From Pseudogymnoascus destructans (lineage: Eukaryota > Ascomycota > Leotiomycetes > Thelebolales > Thelebolaceae), in contig NW_020167521.1 in the NCBI RefSeq assembly GCF_001641265.1, positions 1,178,001-1,242,000 on the forward strand: DNA of 64,000 nucleotides, in the 5' to 3' direction. A model generated the notes under the pieces. The model did no database searches, had not been told where the DNA came from, and saw only the letters and a program-made list of their open reading frames with translations. Shown one piece after another: positions 1-11,400 of this stretch; positions within the stretch are counted from its first letter, which is position 1, and each line of letters opens with the position of its first letter. The position numbers were made by a program, and so were the translations under genes.

Positions 1-531
1 GTCAGAGGTTAGCACCTCACTGACTTTTCAGAAACAAGGAGTAACAAGATCAATGCTTGGAAGCTTGGAAAAGACGTGGAAGTATGTGATAGTCGATTTA
101 CTGTATTGTCTGCTTGCCCTTTCTTAAGGAAAGGGCAATCCTATTTATGCTAAAGGAGTGTAGTTCTCTCATTTTCCAAGACTTTCCATGACTAACCAGG
201 CTTGGTAACTGTAGTCGACGTAAGAGAATCCCATAGAACAATCTCCTAGGTTCCTAGCCAATAGGAAGTGAAAGGAGGTCCAAGGTCAGAGTACCCCTAT
301 AGACAGATTATGTCATAACTTAACCAATCTTGTGGGTAACTAAGGAGTGATGACGTGTAATGAATCATAGATGGTTGTAGAAGCTTTTGGAGCTATCGTT
401 CATGTTCCTAGGCCTCTAGTTGATAGAGATATGTCATGTGTAGTATTAGCCCAGTAACTAAGGAGTGATGTCATGTAATGAACCATAGAGGGTTGTAGAG
501 ATATGCTATGTGGTCATATCGGCCCAGTAAC
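1..531 (-). repeat. Copy A of a dispersed repeat family (edge of window)
   Basis: This stretch is the reverse complement of sequence seen again at about 49.69-50.72 kb and in the second unit up to 51.45 kb. It contains the same blocks, including the repeated segment around CTATGATTCATTAC and the motif GTCAGTGAGGTGCTAAC. Positions 115-135 hold the uninterrupted sequence into which a solo LTR has inserted in the other copy, so this copy is the empty site. It continues beyond the window. I see no convincing coding capacity. The family is unidentified; it could be part of an LTR element or a non-autonomous repeat. Confidence 0.8.
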
Positions 532-794
532 AGCTCATTCTAAAAGTGATTAATGAGTTTGGAATTGTAAGTAAAGTTGGGTAATTTATGATAGACCCCC
601 TGGTTCTCATGTTGACGTTGCCTACACAATCTGAGCGCTGATATTCGACATAACGCGCCCTTGTTCATAGAAGTTGGGTCGAACCTTGGCAGAATATACT
701 ATCTATTTGAAGATCTTCAACTGTAAAATCCCTAGTATTACATAAAATTACTGTTTAAATACAGCTTCGAATATATGATGTATATTCACAATAC

Positions 795-3700
795 TCACTT
801 GTTCCACTCGCCCTCAATCTTATGTTCCACCTCCGCAAAATCGTCCGGGTCAAATCCCACCTCTCCACAAATTGCCTTGGTGTACTTTTGAAGCTGCTCA
901 AGATGCTCCACACACTGTGTGAGGCCCTTACTGTAGGCAAACTGGTACACCTGTGCAAACCGCATACCACTCTCCTCAGCCTTCGGCCTTCCTTGACCCT
1001 GGTTATTCCTCTTTCCTGCCGTCTCATCGTGCTCATCGTTGCCATATTTATGACGCTCTTTCTCCTGCTGCTCCATTTCCAGCTCCTCCATCCGATCCAA
1101 TAACCTCTTCCTCGTCACCATCGCACTGGGTAAATAGCGCGGAACTCTTCTCTTTCCCCGCAAGGCTCCGGCGAGGATATACAGAGTCATGAGGATGCTA
1201 GCCACGGCATCGCGTCGGTACGGAAGTAGCTCGTTCGAAACTGCCTCGTTCTGACTCATATAGTTTGGGTGGAAGTACAGACTAAACTGGCGCACTTCAA
1301 CGAGGTTTTCAAAGAACGCCTCACAGCTCTCAATGAGCGCCGAATAAGGCAAAGGATTAAACGGCTCACGTAGTCGGATCTCGTGTCTGGTTAGGGCCAG
1401 GAGATGGCGCATGCGGACGAAAGCTTCGCGGAGGCGACCTTCCAGCATCTCGGAGCGGGTGATATCTTCTTGCGTTGGCTCGTCGCCTTCTTCGTAGTAA
1501 ATGTACTGCGCGACAACACCGCGGTAGATGAGGGCGGAGTAGTATATCATCCCCGACAGAGATTTTCGCAGCTCGTGACGTGCAACAAAGGGCCATAGAA
1601 GCCAGCTGACTAGGATCGCAGATATGACGCCGACGACAAAAGCGACGCCCAAAGTCCACGCGATGTTGATGTTCGACAGGCGATTTCCTTGAGCTTGTAG
1701 GTCGAGAGATACAATGATGAAACTGAGACAGCCGACTAGCCCGGACCGAGTATGAGAACTCTGCGTATATCGGTATACCATTGGAATCATATAAATGGCT
1801 GCGAAAACTGCAACAACAACGGGATTTCCGTCGCGTGCTGCGTGTGCCACTCCGCCCCATATTGCACCGAGTATTGCGCAGAAGCTGCGGGTGAACAAAT
1901 CCTGGATATTTCCTCCCGTTCGAGGATGAACCATTATCCAGACAACGATTACAGCCCACCAGCTTTGGTAGTCGTTGTACCACTTCCGACTCTGTTCCAG
2001 CCATGCCGGAACGGAGAGCATGGAGACGACAATTGCAACCTTTAGAGCATAGCGCATCTCGAACCCCTGTGCCCTGTGAAGCACTTTCCATAGCTTGTAT
2101 CGGAAAGTTTTCTTCGGCGAGGACATTTCGTCATTGATAATAACATCCTCGTCACCATCGTCGGACTCCTGGATAGATGATACAGCGCTTTCTTCAGCCT
2201 TGTTACGAGGCAGAGGCTGGAACGTGCTTTTCTGAGCGCCGATCATCAGAGCATTAAGTTCCCTCTGGCTGCGAAAGAATAGACCGGTAGTCATACCTCC
2301 ACGGTCATGACGTACCTGCGCATTAGTTCTCTGGAGACTCTTGTGAAAGGGATAATGAGGTAGATAAAACCGCCATTTCGTCTGACTCTGTTGCATTTTC
2401 ATCACCAGGACCAACAGAGCCTCCAAGCTATCTGCTGTTTGCCTAACTGGGTTCACAAATATGAATAGCTCCACGACGTCGGGGTAATTTGAAAAGGTAG
2501 CTGGGAAGGCCTCATTGTTAATGAGCTCCTTATGGAGTTTGTCAAACTTGATTTTGGCCTTTCGGAGATTTACCAGACTCCCAAGGACATCTGATGAAAC
2601 TTCAGGAGGAGGGCCGATATACTTCCTATACCCTGACATCCCCAAAAGAACTGCATTGCAACAGTCAATTCCATCCCTCATATCCGCAAGTAACTGCTCG
2701 GTAGGACCAGCAAGTGTCTTGGTTACGAGGTTCACCGCTTGCTCCTCAATGGTGCCTATACTCGCTTGGCGTGAGCGTGGCTCCTCAATATCTACAACCA
2801 CGTCGCCGTCACTCGAGTCATTTCCTCGTTGGTTATCGTTTTCCGCACCATTGAAGAGTTCTGTCTCTGTCTTCAGCGACAACAATGATCGAACCACTGC
2901 CTGCATGGCATTTCTGACTTCCGCAATATCCGCAGGAGCAAATCTTGTATATGAGATATCGAGTGCGAGGTCTCGATAAGCTTGAGAAAGGTTGACAAAG
3001 GTCCACGACAGCTGGCGATGAATACTCTGGTTCTCCGTTCGTGGAAGATTCAGCCCTTCTTGCATGACTCGGAATGCGTCAAAGAGCGCCAGAGCAATCT
3101 GGCGAGAGCCGCCATCTGGAGCGATAGCGAAGCACACAATGAGACTGATAGCCTGCCCCAAGGCCCACGGTATCCCATATGCAAGAAGTTTCTTCCAGGT
3201 TATATTTCGCCCGGTCTCGGCCAAGCAACAGAACATAGCAGCAATTCCGGCGGGTACGACGAACTGATATATCCTTATAAAATAGGACCTTAGGGATGCC
3301 ATGACGCCCATAAATATTATCAAGAAAGCGGCAAGTAGGCCTCCATATCCACTTTCTGCTACACTTGTAGAGTCAGAGACATACAGAGCCAAGGCTCCCC
3401 AGCCAAGGCCAGTACATGTTCCCATGGTAGTCAGAAATGTGCCATCAATCTGAGCCCCGATTGTCCTGCCCGGATGATTAAATAGAGCAGATAAAACCAT
3501 GATATACCGGTATCTTCCTACCCAGTTACCAACAACCGGTATCAGGCACAGGATATATGGTATGAAAAATCCAAGAAATGATTTCGTAAGCTTAATGCCA
3601 GCTCGGGTGGTCATCAGTCGTCGCGCCACGCTCTTCAATTCGTGCCATTGCTTCGGCAAGAAGTGAGACACTGACAGCGGGTGCTTCTTTCTGAAAGACG

Positions 3701-4298
3701 CTGGGAGTGTATCCCTCGCCGACCGCATCAACTCCTCCTTATCCGTCTTCGGCGGCTTGAAGAAGGGAGCATCAAAAAAGCCATCACGCGTTTCCTGAAT
3801 TCCATATGTTTCCAGATGCACATTGAGGTCTCGTAGCAGATGACCCAGCTCTTCCAAGTGCACTGTATTCGTTTCCACAGCACTCAAACTGTGCCTAGAC
3901 GTCGCCATTGCGGAGTGTCTTGGTGTCCCCATCGCAGAGGGTCTTGGTGACCGTGGAGACCCCGGGGACCGCATCAATCGCATCGAAATAGGGCGGGAGG
4001 CGCTTGGACTCAGGCCATAGGAGCCCATGTATATGCTCGAGGCATTGACGAGAGCGTTTGGCCGTTGCGGGCCCTCCTCTATCTTGACATGTTTTTCTTT
4101 CTTTCGTGGCCCGAGGGTTGGTCTGCGATGTAATATACCTTTGGAGGTACCCCCAGCTCCGCTGCTCTGGCCTTCATCGTTAGCTTTGGGTTTACTGCTC
4201 TTGAGAACAGAGAGGGCCCTTGATCTTCGCTCAATTGTGGGTTTCGAGGTGGTCCGTTGGGATTGATATGAGCCTTCCGGCTGTTGAGATCCTTCCAT
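795..4298 (-). CDS. BRE4-like / aromatic acid exporter-like membrane protein (DUF2422-DUF2421 type)
   Basis: A single uninterrupted frame of 1167 residues. After a basic, Ser/Pro-rich cytosolic N-terminus (about 1-230) come two hydrophobic blocks: one around residues 235-400 with about six spans, and a second around 775-960. They are separated by a long soluble linker and followed by a soluble tail. This two-block plan matches fungal proteins with a DUF2422 (ArAE_2_N) half and a DUF2421/FUSC-like half, the family of yeast Bre4, linked to brefeldin A sensitivity and thought to be a transporter. Substrate cannot be told from sequence. The start was chosen as the first ATG with a plausible N-terminus. 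The gene is divergent from the SIR2-like gene; the two ATGs are 287 bp apart, so they probably share a promoter region. Confidence 0.85.
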   Translation of the reverse strand: MEGSQQPEGSYQSQRTTSKPTIERRSRALSVLKSSKPKANDEGQSSGAGGTSKGILHRRPTLGPRKKEKHVKIEEGPQRPNALVNASSIYMGSYGLSPSASRPISMRLMRSPGSPRSPRPSAMGTPRHSAMATSRHSLSAVETNTVHLEELGHLLRDLNVHLETYGIQETRDGFFDAPFFKPPKTDKEELMRSARDTLPASFRKKHPLSVSHFLPKQWHELKSVARRLMTTRAGIKLTKSFLGFFIPYILCLIPVVGNWVGRYRYIMVLSALFNHPGRTIGAQIDGTFLTTMGTCTGLGWGALALYVSDSTSVAESGYGGLLAAFLIIFMGVMASLRSYFIRIYQFVVPAGIAAMFCCLAETGRNITWKKLLAYGIPWALGQAISLIVCFAIAPDGGSRQIALALFDAFRVMQEGLNLPRTENQSIHRQLSWTFVNLSQAYRDLALDISYTRFAPADIAEVRNAMQAVVRSLLSLKTETELFNGAENDNQRGNDSSDGDVVVDIEEPRSRQASIGTIEEQAVNLVTKTLAGPTEQLLADMRDGIDCCNAVLLGMSGYRKYIGPPPEVSSDVLGSLVNLRKAKIKFDKLHKELINNEAFPATFSNYPDVVELFIFVNPVRQTADSLEALLVLVMKMQQSQTKWRFYLPHYPFHKSLQRTNAQVRHDRGGMTTGLFFRSQRELNALMIGAQKSTFQPLPRNKAEESAVSSIQESDDGDEDVIINDEMSSPKKTFRYKLWKVLHRAQGFEMRYALKVAIVVSMLSVPAWLEQSRKWYNDYQSWWAVIVVWIMVHPRTGGNIQDLFTRSFCAILGAIWGGVAHAARDGNPVVVAVFAAIYMIPMVYRYTQSSHTRSGLVGCLSFIIVSLDLQAQGNRLSNINIAWTLGVAFVVGVISAILVSWLLWPFVARHELRKSLSGMIYYSALIYRGVVAQYIYYEEGDEPTQEDITRSEMLEGRLREAFVRMRHLLALTRHEIRLREPFNPLPYSALIESCEAFFENLVEVRQFSLYFHPNYMSQNEAVSNELLPYRRDAVASILMTLYILAGALRGKRRVPRYLPSAMVTRKRLLDRMEELEMEQQEKERHKYGNDEHDETAGKRNNQGQGRPKAEESGMRFAQVYQFAYSKGLTQCVEHLEQLQKYTKAICGEVGFDPDDFAEVEHKIEGEWNK

Positions 4299-4585
4299 TG
4301 AGCAATCGCACTTGACAGTGCATCTTGCTCAACAAAAATTAAAGCGCGCCAATTGGAATTGACCAGAGTCTCTCCAAGAATTCGAATCGTGACGTTTGCA
4401 ATCCATAAACCCTGTCGCGGACGGAGCCTCACATCAAATTCGCCCTACCCCACACCAGCCGCCCTTGGCGGAAGCCCGATAAGCGATAAGCCGTTAATCT
4501 TAGCTTATATTTAAACTCCGAGACGGAGACGCCATCCACATGCGCCGCGAGGGACCGAGGTAGTCGACTACAAAGACAAGTCGCG

Positions 4586-6169
4586 ATGGACCTAAGTCAG
4601 CTCGCCGCTGGCCAGACCATCATCGAGACCTCGTTCAAGGCCGTGGTCGACCTTGTCTCCGACGATGAAGCGGGGGGAGAGCCCGAACTGAGGCCCGAGT
4701 CCGAGACCGAGGCGCCTGAGGCGGATGAGGACGAGGACGAGGAGGATTATGAGAGTGGAAGTGACGCTTCGGGGGAGGTTTGGGAGACGGAGTCGCTCTT
4801 TGAGGATGCCTTGGAGGAGGTCGGTGACGGAGAGCTTCAGGGCGGTATGTTACGCAGGATCGATATTACAAGCAAAGCTAGGGGTTACTAATATCAGCCC
4901 ATAGGAGACGATGTCTGTACGCTCGAGGAAGCGCGAGAGTACCGCCGTCTTCTGCGCGACAGCGGCCCGGCGGTCTTCTGTGAGACTACTGTTGAGGCGG
5001 GGAAAGTCACAGCAAAGAAACTCATAACGGCGTTTGGCATCAAGCCCCCCGCATTCCTCGAGGGCGCGCCCGACATAGCGTACTACAGCCTTCTTTCCAT
5101 GGCCCTGAGCCGCGAACTGTCCAAACGATCAAAGCTATCGAGTTACAACACGATCGACGACGTCGTCAAGCTCCTCAACAAGTGCAAAAACATCATTGTT
5201 CTCACGGGAGCCGGCATAAGCACCTCCCTCGGGATCCCCGACTTCCGCTCCAAAGACGTCGGACTCTACGCCAAGCTAGAACACCTCGGCCTCTCCGACC
5301 CCCAAGAGGTCTTCGACATCGCCCTCTTCAAAGAAGACCCCTCCATCTTCTACAGCGTCGCCCGCGACATCCTCCCCACAACCTCCCGCTTCACACCCAC
5401 CCACGCCTTCATCAAGCTCCTCCAGGACAAAGGAAAGCTCCTCACCAACTACTCCCAGAACATCGACAACATCGAGGGCGTCGCGGGCGTAAAGCCAGAG
5501 AAGCTAATTCAATGCCACGGCTCCTTCGCTACCGCCTCTTGCACGAAATGCGGCGCCCAAGTCGCTGGCGAAGCCATCTTCCCTGATATCCGCGCTGGCC
5601 TGATCCCGCGCTGCAAGCGCTGCGTGCAGTTTCTTCGTGTGGCAGCCGCGCCGGCAGCTATGAAGCGGAAACGCTCTGCTAACGGCAGCGAGCCGAAAAA
5701 GCGCAAGAAGGCTGAGTATGAGGATAGCAGCTCCGAGGAGGGAGGGGATGATGAATACGACCTCCCCGAGGCGGGGGTGATGAAGCCGGATATCACATTC
5801 TTTGGCGAAGCACTCCCAGATACATTTCATGATCGTCTGATGAAGCATGATAAAGATGTAGTGGACATGGTGATCGTGATCGGGACGAGCCTGAAAGTCG
5901 CGCCGGTGTCAGAGGTAGTTCCCTTCCTCCCAGCGCATATCCCACAGATTTACATATCGCGCGAGCCGGTGAAACATGTTAATTTCGACGTCGACATGCT
6001 GGGGGACTGCGACGTGGTGATCGCCGAGCTGTGTCGGCGCGCCGGCTGGGAGTTGGAGCATGAGATGATTCCGAAGGGGCAGAAGGTTGATGTGCAGCTT
6101 GTGGAGGAGTTTGAGAGTCGCTGGAAGATGGTGGAGGTGAAGAAGGCGAAGGAGTTGGAGTTGGAGTAG
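4586..6169 (+). CDS. sir2: SIR2/HST1-type NAD-dependent histone deacetylase
   Basis: Two exons, 4586-4844 and 4905-6169, joined across a 60-bp intron with a TTACTAAT branch point, giving 507 residues. The first ~80 residues are acidic. Then comes the SIR2_N-type segment (EYRRLLRDSGPAVF, about 98-111) that marks the Sir2/Hst1 branch of sirtuins. The catalytic core has GAGIS (188-192), QNID (271-274), the catalytic His of QCHG (about 291), zinc cysteines at about 299, 302, 323 and 326, and FFGE and GTSLKV further on. A basic then acidic insert (KRKRSANGSEPKKRKK, followed by Glu/Ser) after the zinc module looks like a nuclear localisation signal. Expected role: NAD-dependent deacetylation of histones in silencing. 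Which paralogue (SIR2 or HST1) cannot be decided, as fungi outside yeast usually have one. Confidence 0.93.
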
Positions 6170-8459
6170 GGAGTTATGGCTAATGGAATATCAACGTGGA
6201 ATGAATGCTTTAGCCTGGCGTTCGTTTGGGGGGGGGGGGTTATATATGGCGCGTTGGCAGTGGGCAACTGAGTATCGGTGGGATATTGAGCGGGTAGCGG
6301 TAGCTGTCACTCTGGCTTCGGCTTTGGCTTTGGCGTTGGGAAAGGCTCAACTTGAGCGACTATGAGCCTGCATACTGAGCTGGCGCATACATTTCAAGAG
6401 ACGGGTGTTGTTCATCTTAGCGTAGCATTAGACAGAGCTTTTGCTTTGCTCTCAATTCTATACATTTCCTGCCATCTTACTATCAGAGCTCGGGGGGCAA
6501 GGTGTAGTTATTTCCAGCACTAGCACTGGGCTTTTGTATTGCGCTTCAATTATTCAAACTCCTCTCGTCTTATTACAACGGGATATAATTAACCCTCAAA
6601 CCCGTTCTCAACCCTAACCCCCAACCCTCTTGCCCTCGCATTCCTGGCCTCAAAATCACACCATCTCCCCCCTCGGCCTGATTACCACAAATCACCCCCC
6701 AACCCCCCAACAACCTCACGATCCGCCCTCTGCGCTGACAGCACAAGGCGCAGCGACACGGGCATTTCTCTCTCACACCCGGTGCGCTGGTGTCGTACTG
6801 AGGTTGTAGCACATGCGGTTTACATGTCTCACACGCCACGCAACTCTGTGCACGCATCCTCTCCTCTCTTCTACCTACCGTAAATCTTATCTCCACCGCC
6901 GCTCGCTGCGCACAAGACCCAGCGGATCCCCCCGCAGCGGAGAGGCGCGTCCGTATACTGTGGAGGGGGGCGGGGTTTACAATCCAACACGGGGAATTAC
7001 GAGTTGTAATCCCAAGATGTAATTTTACAAATTCACACTTCCGCACGTGCAGCTCATCTCAGGACAGCGCACGCGATGCATGATGACGCCCGCGCCCCCG
7101 GATCCCTCGCGCTCCCTCGCGGTCGGTATCGGCATGGTAACTTACACAAGTCTGTCTAAGCAGCAGCTCGCCCATTCCAGTCAGCTATCTGTGATCGTTC
7201 GCCGGGGGGCTGGGTAGCCTGGGCATTGGCAGGGCCAAGATGTCAAGAGCAATGCCCCTTTTTCCCCTCAGCATCGGCATGTGGATGGGCCGATGTGTGG
7301 CGGTGGTGTGGCGGTGGTGTGGCGGTGGTGTGGCGGTGGTGTGGCGGTGGTGTGGTGGTGTGGTGGTGGTGTGGTGGTGGTGTGGTGGTGGCCTTAAAAG
7401 CCTTAAAAGTGTAGTCATTTTAGTTGTTTTAAATGGACAGGTCACGTGCGTACTCCGTACCTTGCATGCATCCATCTCGGCAGACGGAGAGTACGCAACG
7501 CAAAACCTCCGTTCCCGATCGTCGCACCCGTCTCACCTTCAAACATTCTCATTCTCCCCAACGTCCTGGACGCTCATCAAAGGGAGGCGCAGCAACCTAC
7601 AGAGTACCACGACAGAGTACCACTTGTCATTGTCACTTGTCACTTGTCACAAGTCCAACTGTTCCAACTGTTCCACACTATGTTTTGCCCAGCCGCTCAC
7701 CCCAATCGAATCGGGCGCTCTTCGAGGCCGTTTTTATGGCCAGAGAGATGAGATGGTGATGGTAGAAAGAGAGGGCGGGAAAAAACGAATCATGATGGTC
7801 GTTGGTGAGTGCTTGTCTTGCTTGTTTCAAAGATGGCCCGCAAGCAAGCAGGTATCTAAAAACCCTTCTTGACCGCCACCCACGGCCGCTGGTTTGGGCC
7901 AATGAGGAAATAAAATGATATGACATGTCCTTGTCCCTTGTGCTCCTGGTTGCTTGCGGATTTCCTATTCAGAGCGTGTCGCCTCACCAAAACACAGCGA
8001 TGTGAATTATAACCGTAGAAACGCTACGGAGTAGAACCGTAAAACCATAGAACAATCACTGGCTATCCCTGACAATTGCCGGCATTTTTCCTTCTCCTTT
8101 TTGCTTTCGCAGATCCCACTTGCGGCCTTTGGGCATAAAATAGCGCAGGCCCAGAAATGTGCACAGCCTCGTTAAGCGGATCCTAACTCATCAAAGTGCT
8201 CTCTTGGACATTCTTGGCGCCATTCCCACAAGTCCCTCGGACCCAGACCGACCACAACACTCATTTTTTGCCTTCGACAGCCGATGGCATTTCATACATG
8301 ACAGTAGACTAAATACCTACCTTTCGGACCACCTTTGGATTCTAGATCATATGCCAGCGCCGCGAGACAGGTGCCTAACCCAGCCTCTTCTGAGCTCAGC
8401 TTCCTCTGGCAATCCCAAGACGCTCGAGGCCTTGTTATATCGACCCATCTGCGACAGCC
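6170..8459. other. Intergenic 2.3 kb upstream of the Ca2+ ATPase
   Basis: No frame here looks like a real gene; the open frames are short and low in complexity. The interval holds a run of nine or more G at about 6229-6238, an 11-bp minisatellite at 7295-7391, CT-rich stretches near 8085-8110 that resemble a fungal core promoter, and short direct repeats such as CACTTGTCACTTGTCAC near 7628. Most of it is probably the long promoter and 5' leader of the downstream ATPase. Confidence 0.6.
7295..7391 (+). repeat. 11-bp minisatellite GTGTGGCGGTG
   Basis: About nine tandem units of GTGTGGCGGTG; the later units change to GTGTGGTGGTG, and one unit is shortened to 8 bp. It is followed by a short direct repeat GCCTTAAAA. 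It lies about 1.1 kb upstream of the ATPase start. Confidence 0.9.
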
Positions 8460-11400
8460 ATGACGACTCCTGACGGGCCACCGCCAGCCATGGGCGATCA
8501 ACCTCGCCGCCAGCGCGCGTAAGTTGACTCTATCTATACATACCCCTTTGCCATCTGTTCCGTCTGGTCCAAGATTTGCAGCCTCTCGATTTCCACTCAC
8601 TAACTCGGTGTGCTCAACCTCTACAGCCCCACGATTACAATCGATACTTCCGCCGTCAGTACTCCTGCCGCGGACGTCGAAAACTCGCAACAGCCAATAG
8701 CTCTTCGACCTCAGATGGTGTCACGATCAGGGTCGGAAGCATCGAACTCGAGCAACATCGACGCTGGAAACGCGTCGGCCCCGCGAATTAGCTCCACCAG
8801 CAATAGGAGTCAAGGTTCGGCGCCCGAATTCAGGAGCCATCCTTCCTTTGAAGGCAGCGAGAGGCCTAAGTCGCCACACAATGTTTCATCACCTACTTCG
8901 AAGAGCAACGACAAGCCGGGCGCCTTCCTTTCGGTGCCGGGCCGAGAACGTCAGGGTTCCGTAGATTCAGATGAGGCCTCGTATGGAGGCGAGACATACG
9001 TTCAGAATGGAGGTAGCTCCAGTGATAGGGATAGGGAGCACATCAACAACGACTACATCACGAATGATACGGATGCCTTGACCCCCGACCCGGGAACGGA
9101 GGAGGATTTCAAGCGCCAGGATAATAAGTTTGCCTTCACGCCAGGTCAATTGAACAAACTCGTAAACCCAAAGAGCTTAGCTGCATTCTTTAGCCTGGGA
9201 GGACTCGATGGGCTTGAGGCGGGACTGCGGACAAACCGTGATGGTGGACTAAGTGTCGAGGAGACATTTTTGGAGGGATCGGTTACTGTGGACAATGCTA
9301 AAACTCCCGCACTTGATAGACTCAAGAAAGCCTCGAGGACGGGAACGAGCGGATCGCACACAAAGAAAGGCCACGATTTATTCTCGGACCGCAAAAGGGT
9401 GTTCCAGGACAATCGCTTGCCAGAGAAGAAGGGCAAATCTATTTTCGAGATCATGTGGATTACTTACAACGACAAGGTCCTCATCTTGCTATCTATTGCT
9501 GCACTTGTTTCCCTTGCGGTTGGTCTGTACCAGTCGTTTGGACAGAAGCACGACACCGAAGAGCCACGTATCGAGTGGCTTGAAGGTGTAGCTATTACCG
9601 TCGCCATTGTTATTGTTGTTGTGGTAGGATCCGTCAACGATTACCAAAAGGAACGCCAATTCGTCAAGCTGAACAAGAAGAAGCAAGATCGCGAAGTTAA
9701 GGTCATTCGATCTGGAAAATCTAGGGAAATCTCTGTTTTCGATATCCTCGTTGGAGATGTCGTGCTACTCGAGCCAGGAGACATGGTGCCTGTTGATGGA
9801 ATTTTTATTGACGGCCACAACGTTAAATGCGACGAGAGTTCTGCTACTGGCGAGTCTGATATCATCAAGAAGAGACCCGCAAACGAAGTCTACGAAGCTA
9901 TCAAGAGCGGCCAAGATACCAAGAAGCTCGATCCATTCATTCTTTCCGGAGCCCACGTTACCGAAGGAATTGGAAGATTCATGGTCACCTCTACCGGTGT
10001 TAACTCCAGTTACGGCAAGATTATGATGTCTCTCAGGGAAGATCCAGAAGTCACGCCTTTACAATCCAAACTCAACGTTCTTGCCGAGTACATTGCGAAA
10101 CTCGGTGGAGCTGCTGGTCTCTTGCTATTTGTCGTCTTGTTCATCAAATTCCTGGCTCAACTCCCTCAAAACACCGGAACAGCTTCCGAAAAAGGCCAGC
10201 AATTCTTGAGCATTTTCATCGTCACCGTCACTATTATCGTCGTTGCTGTCCCTGAAGGTTTACCATTGGCTGTAACTCTTGCTCTTGCATTTGCTACGAC
10301 TAGAATGTTAAAAGATAATAACTTGGTCCGTCACTTGAAGGCCTGCGAAGTTATGGGTAACGCTACTGCTATTTGCTCCGACAAAACTGGTACTCTTACA
10401 CAGAACAAAATGCAGGTCGTAGCCGGCACAATTGGAACTAGCTCTCGATTCGGTGGTACCACTGAGCCAAACAACGACGACGACAACTCGAGCAGGGAGA
10501 GACCCCCACCTGAGATTCTAGACAACATTTCAGCAAAAGAGGTTGCGGCCACTCTCGGCAGCGACGTCCAGGGCTTACTCCGCGAATCGATTGCTATCAA
10601 CTCAACTGCATTCGAAGGCTTGGTAGACGGCGAAGAGACATTCATCGGATCCAAGACGGAGACTGCTCTACTGATATTCGCCAAGGAGCAACTCGGTCTC
10701 GGCCCCGTCAGCGAGGAGCGATCCAACGCAATTACTCTTCAGTTTGTTCCCTTCGATTCCGGCCGCAAATGTATGGGTGTCGTGATCTCCACCGGAGATG
10801 GCAAAGCACGTCTGCTCGTCAAGGGTGCTTCCGAAATTCTGCTTGATAAGTGCTCGCGCGTTATCCGCGACCCCACACAGGGAGTTGAGGATGCTGGCAT
10901 GACTGAAGAAAACCGAAAGACGCTTAACAATCTCATTACCAGCTACGCCGAACGATCTCTACGCACTATTGGTCTCATCTACAGAGACTTCGAGCAATGG
11001 CCACCGAAGGATGCCCGCCGCGCCGAGGGTGAGAACGACGAAGTCTTGTTCGAGGATATCTTCAAGGACATGACCCTTCTCTCTATTGTCGGTATCCAGG
11101 ATCCTCTACGCGAAGGTGTACGTGAGGCCGTCGAAGTCTGCCAGAAAGCCGGCGTCGTTGTGCGCATGGTTACTGGTGACAACGTGACCACTGCCAAAGC
11201 CATTGCTATCGATTGTGGAATTTTCACCCCTAGCGGCGTCGTCATGGAAGGACCAACATTCAGAAAGCTCAGTAAGAAGCAAATGGATCAGATCATTCCG
11301 TCGCTGCAAGTTCTTGCTCGTTCCAGCCCAGAAGACAAACGTATCCTCGTCAAGAGACTCAAGGCTCTTGGCGAGACTGTCGCAGTTACTGGTGATGGCA

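Noticed and set aside
6598..6625. Telomere-like CCCTAACCCCC
   Set aside because: Only about one unit is present; it is not an array and lies in the middle of ordinary sequence.
6573..7046. 157-codon minus-strand frame upstream of the ATPase
   Set aside because: No domain, odd composition and no splice signals; treated as chance.
7226..7475. Open frames through the GTGTGGCGGTG repeat
   Set aside because: They are open only because the repeat lacks stops; the peptides are low complexity.
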